Positions 60,999 through 64,000 of a stretch of DNA of 64,000 nucleotides are shown here, piece after piece (the first letter of the stretch is position 1; each line of letters starts with the position of its first letter). The position numbers were made by a program, and so were the translations under genes. This DNA is from Arenibacter echinorum (GTDB taxonomy: Bacteria; Bacteroidota; Bacteroidia; Flavobacteriales; Flavobacteriaceae), in the NCBI RefSeq assembly GCF_003259375.1, contig NZ_QLLN01000004.1:62001-126000 (forward strand), given 5' to 3'. The notes under the pieces are model-generated. The model had not been told where the DNA came from, did no database searches, and saw only the letters and a program-made list of their open reading frames with translations.

Positions 60999-62792
60999 GT
61001 GCATACCTCTTTCAATCCAAAGTCTATTGCAGTACTCCCTTTTGTAAACATTGGAAGGGAAGAAAACGAGTACTTTTCGGACGGAATTACGGAGGAAATT
61101 ATCAATGCGCTGACCAAAGTCCGGGACCTAAAGGTAACTGCTAGAACATCTTCCTTTTACTACAAACAAAAGAATCTGGACGCCCGTCTTATAGGAAATG
61201 AGCTTGGAGTGGAAACATTACTGGAAGGAAGCGCAAGGATTGTAAATGATCGGGTAAGGATAACTGCCCAATTGATACGTACCGACACCGGATTTCATAT
61301 CTGGTCCGAGAATTTTGATCGCGACCTTTCCGATATATTTGAACTACAGGATGAGATTAGCCTACTAATCGCCGACAAGATTAGGGAGAACTTTGGGCAC
61401 TTGGAGGTTCAGGAACATTTAATTGAAGCCCCTACCAAAAATATTGAGGCCTACAAGCACCTTCTAAAGGGCCGTGAATTGCGCATGCGCTGGAACGCCC
61501 AGGATGTCAAGGATGCCATCCCCTATTTTGACCAAAGCATTACTCTAGACCCAAGTTATGCCGATGCCCATTTTGAAAAAGGTTGGTGCTTGGGAATGCT
61601 TGCCAGTTGGGGTTACTTGAAAAAGGATGAAGGACTTCTGGAGGCCAATAGGCACATTGATATTGGGCTGCAATTGAATCCCAACTCCGCCATGGGGCAT
61701 TATGTTAAGGGCACCATCAGTTTTTGGGGCTATTGGAACTATAAGGATGCCTTTGAACATTTACAATTGTCCCTTGAAATTAATCCTAATTCCTCGGAAG
61801 TACGTGATGCCATGGCAGACGGGTTTTCTGCCTTGGGAAAAATAGACGAAGCCTTGGCCAATAACGAAATGGCCTTGCGCATTAATCCCTTATCTGCCAA
61901 CCTATATTTCACCAAGGGCAATATGATTTATTTTAAAAAGAACTACCATGAAGCGGTTGTTCTTTTTGACAAGGCTTTATCAATAAATCCATTTTTTCCC
62001 TTGGCACTGGAAATGAAGGCTGCAGCCCTGATTTTAGATCGGCAGGTAGCTCTGCTGGCATCGTTTGTAGAAAATACTCCGCAGTTGGAACGACCTAATA
62101 CATATAGGGCCATTTACGACCTCATGCACAACGAAGATGTTTTTATTATATCAAAAAATGAAGTCGAAAAAGAGTTTCAGGAAGCCTCTGTGGTAAGTCT
62201 TCGTGCTTGGGACCTATATTACGAGGTTTATAGTGGCAATCATGAAATTGCCCTCGATATACTTGATGATCGAATCAAAGAGCGTTCTGGACAATTGTTC
62301 AATTTTAGAAACGATCCATTTTTAGAACCATTGCGTACCTATAGGAAATATAAGGAAATTGAAGACTCGGTATTTCTAACCCTCGATTTTCCAGAAGATA
62401 TTTTGGAACCCAAAAGTCCCGTAGCTTCATCCCCTTTGGACAATAGTCAAATTGAACATTACTCCGAAGCCATAGAACTATTAATGAATGAAAAAAAGCT
62501 ATACATTGACCCTGAACTTAGCTTAAAACAACTAGCCACCCATGTAGGTCTGCACGCCAACAAACTTTCATGGCTGTTGAACAATCATTTCGGTAAAAAT
62601 TTTAATGACTTCATTAATGGATTCCGGATATTGAAATTTCAAAAAATGGCCATAGATCCTGCCAATAAAAACCTGACACTACTTGGCCTGGCCTACGACA
62701 GTGGTTTCAACTCCAAGACTGTCTTCAACACTTTTTTTAAGAAAGAAACGGGGATGACACCCAAGCAGTGGGTGAAACAAAATACAACCTAA
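60999..62792 (+). CDS. TolB-like/TPR/AraC-family regulator without cyclase domain
   Basis: A 597-residue protein from the GTG at 60999 (no in-frame ATG upstream in the intergenic space). It begins almost exactly at the TolB-like domain (residue 8, KSIAVLPFVNIG; EYFSDGITEEIINALTKV), then TPR-like repeats (about 150-420; ANRHIDIGLQLNPNSA, ALANNEMALRINPLSANLY, AVVLFDKALSINPFFPLA), then an AraC helix-turn-helix (about 495-597; LGLAYDSGFNSKTVFNTFFKK, GMTPKQWVKQ). It is a paralogue of residues 180-783 of the cyclase fusion at 56381-58732. It could be a receiver or competitor of that protein. Confidence 0.88.
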   Translation: MHTSFNPKSIAVLPFVNIGREENEYFSDGITEEIINALTKVRDLKVTARTSSFYYKQKNLDARLIGNELGVETLLEGSARIVNDRVRITAQLIRTDTGFHIWSENFDRDLSDIFELQDEISLLIADKIRENFGHLEVQEHLIEAPTKNIEAYKHLLKGRELRMRWNAQDVKDAIPYFDQSITLDPSYADAHFEKGWCLGMLASWGYLKKDEGLLEANRHIDIGLQLNPNSAMGHYVKGTISFWGYWNYKDAFEHLQLSLEINPNSSEVRDAMADGFSALGKIDEALANNEMALRINPLSANLYFTKGNMIYFKKNYHEAVVLFDKALSINPFFPLALEMKAAALILDRQVALLASFVENTPQLERPNTYRAIYDLMHNEDVFIISKNEVEKEFQEASVVSLRAWDLYYEVYSGNHEIALDILDDRIKERSGQLFNFRNDPFLEPLRTYRKYKEIEDSVFLTLDFPEDILEPKSPVASSPLDNSQIEHYSEAIELLMNEKKLYIDPELSLKQLATHVGLHANKLSWLLNNHFGKNFNDFINGFRILKFQKMAIDPANKNLTLLGLAYDSGFNSKTVFNTFFKKETGMTPKQWVKQNTT

Positions 62793-62980
62793 CACAAAAA
62801 CGGTATTTTATAGGTTGCCCAAAAAAGGTTGATATAGCCAATAAGGGGATCCCTATTTATCTTGGCCCATCAATAAGTTCCAAATCCCACCCAAATAGTT
62901 CGGAAACATAAGTACGGGCGTTTGGCACCCACTACGTTTTCATCTTTGCCCCACAATTAATCCTAAAACCTATCACAAAG

Positions 62981-63700
62981 ATGAAAAAGCAATTATTATT
63001 ATTTATTACAATGGCCACCTTTACCGGAAAGACCATGGCCCAAGAGACTTTTATGGATGTAGTGATCAACTACACCCCAACAAGTCTTAATTATGGGGAC
63101 AACAACAAAGCCCTTAAAGATTTTAAAAAGGGGTATTGGGGACTTCAGGCTGGAGCCTCCTTCCAAGCCGGAATCAATGAGTACCTATCCTTGGTCCCCG
63201 AACTATATTTTGTTATGAAAGGAGGACGTTTGGAAAATAACAACCCCCTTACCGGCCAGGAAACCAAGATCAGGTTCAACACCCTGGACCTACCTGTAAT
63301 GGCGCGACTGCATTTTTGCAACCTATATGTAAATGCCGGACCAGTAGTAAGCTATAACCTGGGAGGTCGGTTAAAAACCGAGAGCGATGGCAACTTGCCA
63401 GGAGAAAAGTCCAAAATGGCATTCGGTTCGGAACAAGGCACCTATAGTCGCTGGGATGCCGGCCTACAATTTGGAATGGGCTATGAGTTCAAATTTAAAA
63501 AATCGAGACTCTTACTAGACCTGCGCTATCATTATGGCATGGTGGACATTGGCAACGGGGCCGACATGTATAACCGCTATTTTAATATGAATATCCTGCT
63601 TTCCAAAAAATGGAAAACAAATCCGTTGGGAAAGAAAAAGAGACAGGATCTTGCGTTTTGGGATGCATATGACGAGGAATTGGATAATCCGTTGAATTAA
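62981..63700 (+). CDS. Outer-membrane beta-barrel protein (PF13568-like)
   Basis: A 239-residue protein with a signal peptide (KKQLLLFITMATFTGKTMAQ, cleavage after Ala-Gln near 21). The mature part follows the small porin/PorT-like barrel scheme: GYWGLQAGASFQAGINEYLSLVPELYFVMKGG, TLDLPVMARLHFCNLYVNAGPVVSYNLGG, AGLQFGMGYEFKFKKSRLLLDLRYHYG. After the last strand there is a charged tail (KWKTNPLGKKKRQDLAFWDAYDEELDNPLN), unusual for these barrels, which normally end at the strand. It starts 188 bp after the regulator gene and may be under its control (inference). Confidence 0.75.
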   Translation: MKKQLLLFITMATFTGKTMAQETFMDVVINYTPTSLNYGDNNKALKDFKKGYWGLQAGASFQAGINEYLSLVPELYFVMKGGRLENNNPLTGQETKIRFNTLDLPVMARLHFCNLYVNAGPVVSYNLGGRLKTESDGNLPGEKSKMAFGSEQGTYSRWDAGLQFGMGYEFKFKKSRLLLDLRYHYGMVDIGNGADMYNRYFNMNILLSKKWKTNPLGKKKRQDLAFWDAYDEELDNPLN

Positions 63701-63757
63701 AATGTACCCTATTTATTGGTTACCAACCCGTAACAAAAACTTTTAATTCTTCCCACT

Positions 63758-64000
63758 ATGCTAAACAATAAAAGGATTGCCTTAATTGCGGGGGCACTTT
63801 ACCTTACAGTTATCGTCTGCGGCATTTTCGCCGAAAAATATGTTCGCTTCACATTGGTAAATTTAACCGATGGCGCCGAAACCGTAAGAAATATCAAGGA
63901 CAATGTAATGCTCTTCCGAATGGGTTTTGTTGCAGATCTAATAATGCAATTAGCGTATTTTCTGCTGCCCATAGTATTGTACCAATTATTCAAAAAAACA
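63758..64000 (+). CDS. DUF4386 membrane protein (5' part only)
   Basis: The frame from the ATG at 63758 runs off the right edge after 81 codons. It opens MLNNKRIALIAGALYLTVIVCGIFAEKYVR, a first membrane helix with the GxYL...GxFAE pattern of DUF4386 proteins, and continues FRMGFVADLIMQLAYFLLPIVLYQLF, a second helix. DUF4386 members are about 220-residue multi-spanning proteins of unknown role, commonly next to stress or signalling genes. Confidence 0.75.
   Translation, partial: MLNNKRIALIAGALYLTVIVCGIFAEKYVRFTLVNLTDGAETVRNIKDNVMLFRMGFVADLIMQLAYFLLPIVLYQLFKKT

Noticed and set aside
54689-64000. Recent mobile island carrying the signalling genes
   Set aside because: No integrase, transposase, flanking repeat or tRNA attachment site was seen, and base usage looks like the rest of the window by eye.
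1-64000. CRISPR array, rRNA operon, insertion sequence or riboswitch
   Set aside because: I looked for regularly spaced repeats, rRNA stretches, transposase motifs and known aptamer cores and found none.

Overview
This window looks like a chromosomal segment of a marine or environmental member of the Flavobacteriaceae (Bacteroidota). The evidence is AT-rich DNA, repeated promoters with the Bacteroidota -7 box TAnnTTTG, flavobacterial-type ribosomal proteins L13, S9 and S2, a DUF2723 (GT117-type) membrane protein, an ExbB/ExbD/ExbD cluster, and secreted glycoside hydrolases. No rRNA operon, CRISPR array, insertion sequence, prophage or restriction system was seen.

Layout. 1-0.9 kb: start of nusA and rimP on the minus strand behind a structured leader. 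1.3-6.3 kb: a small glycan-degradation patch with a beta-propeller/GH29 alpha-L-fucosidase fusion and two sialidase-superfamily proteins; no SusC/SusD pair is visible. 6.8-13 kb: tRNA-Gln, the DUF2723 glycosyltransferase-like protein, a thioredoxin-fold protein lacking its cysteines, a metallophosphoesterase, and CutC divergent from a glycosylasparaginase. 14-17.5 kb: polA and a lipoprotein. 17.9-24.7 kb: a translation block (rplM-rpsI, rpsB-tsf, pyrH-frr) with an M61 peptidase inside it. 24.9-36.7 kb: an MMPL/RND permease, asnS, rpoN, a PAP2-like membrane protein, an outer-membrane protein, the ExbD-ExbD-membrane protein-ExbB cluster, tRNA-Ser, type I asparaginase, TatD and a small retropepsin-like protease. 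36.8-41.5 kb: odhB and odhA (2-oxoglutarate dehydrogenase). 42-48 kb: galE, a DegT-family aminotransferase, waaA (Kdo transferase) and a sugar-porter MFS, i.e. surface-polysaccharide and sugar genes. 48.3-52.6 kb: a DUF1501 plus cytochrome-DUF1549/DUF1553 pair. 52.8-64 kb: an accessory region with an MDR oxidoreductase, a GNAT, a leucine-rich-repeat lipoprotein, a class III cyclase fused to TolB-like/TPR/AraC modules, a membrane-anchored class III cyclase divergent from it, a CPBP protease, a second TolB-like/TPR/AraC regulator without the cyclase, a beta-barrel protein and the start of a DUF4386 protein.

The most unusual part is 54.7-62.8 kb. Two nucleotide-cyclase genes share one divergent promoter region. 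One of them carries its own DNA-binding domain, and a paralogue starts at the domain boundary where the cyclase would end. A 20-bp-period direct repeat lies upstream of the paralogue, and its core (GTTCCGATT) recurs in front of the LRR lipoprotein and, as an inverted repeat, in front of the oxidoreductase. Other points of interest are a ribosomal protein S2 with a helix-hairpin-helix tail, leaders with hairpins or alternative pairings in front of rimP, rplM and rpsB, and two very small membrane-protein ORFs. Several start codons were moved downstream because a TAnnTTTG promoter box or a terminator hairpin lies inside the longer reading frame.
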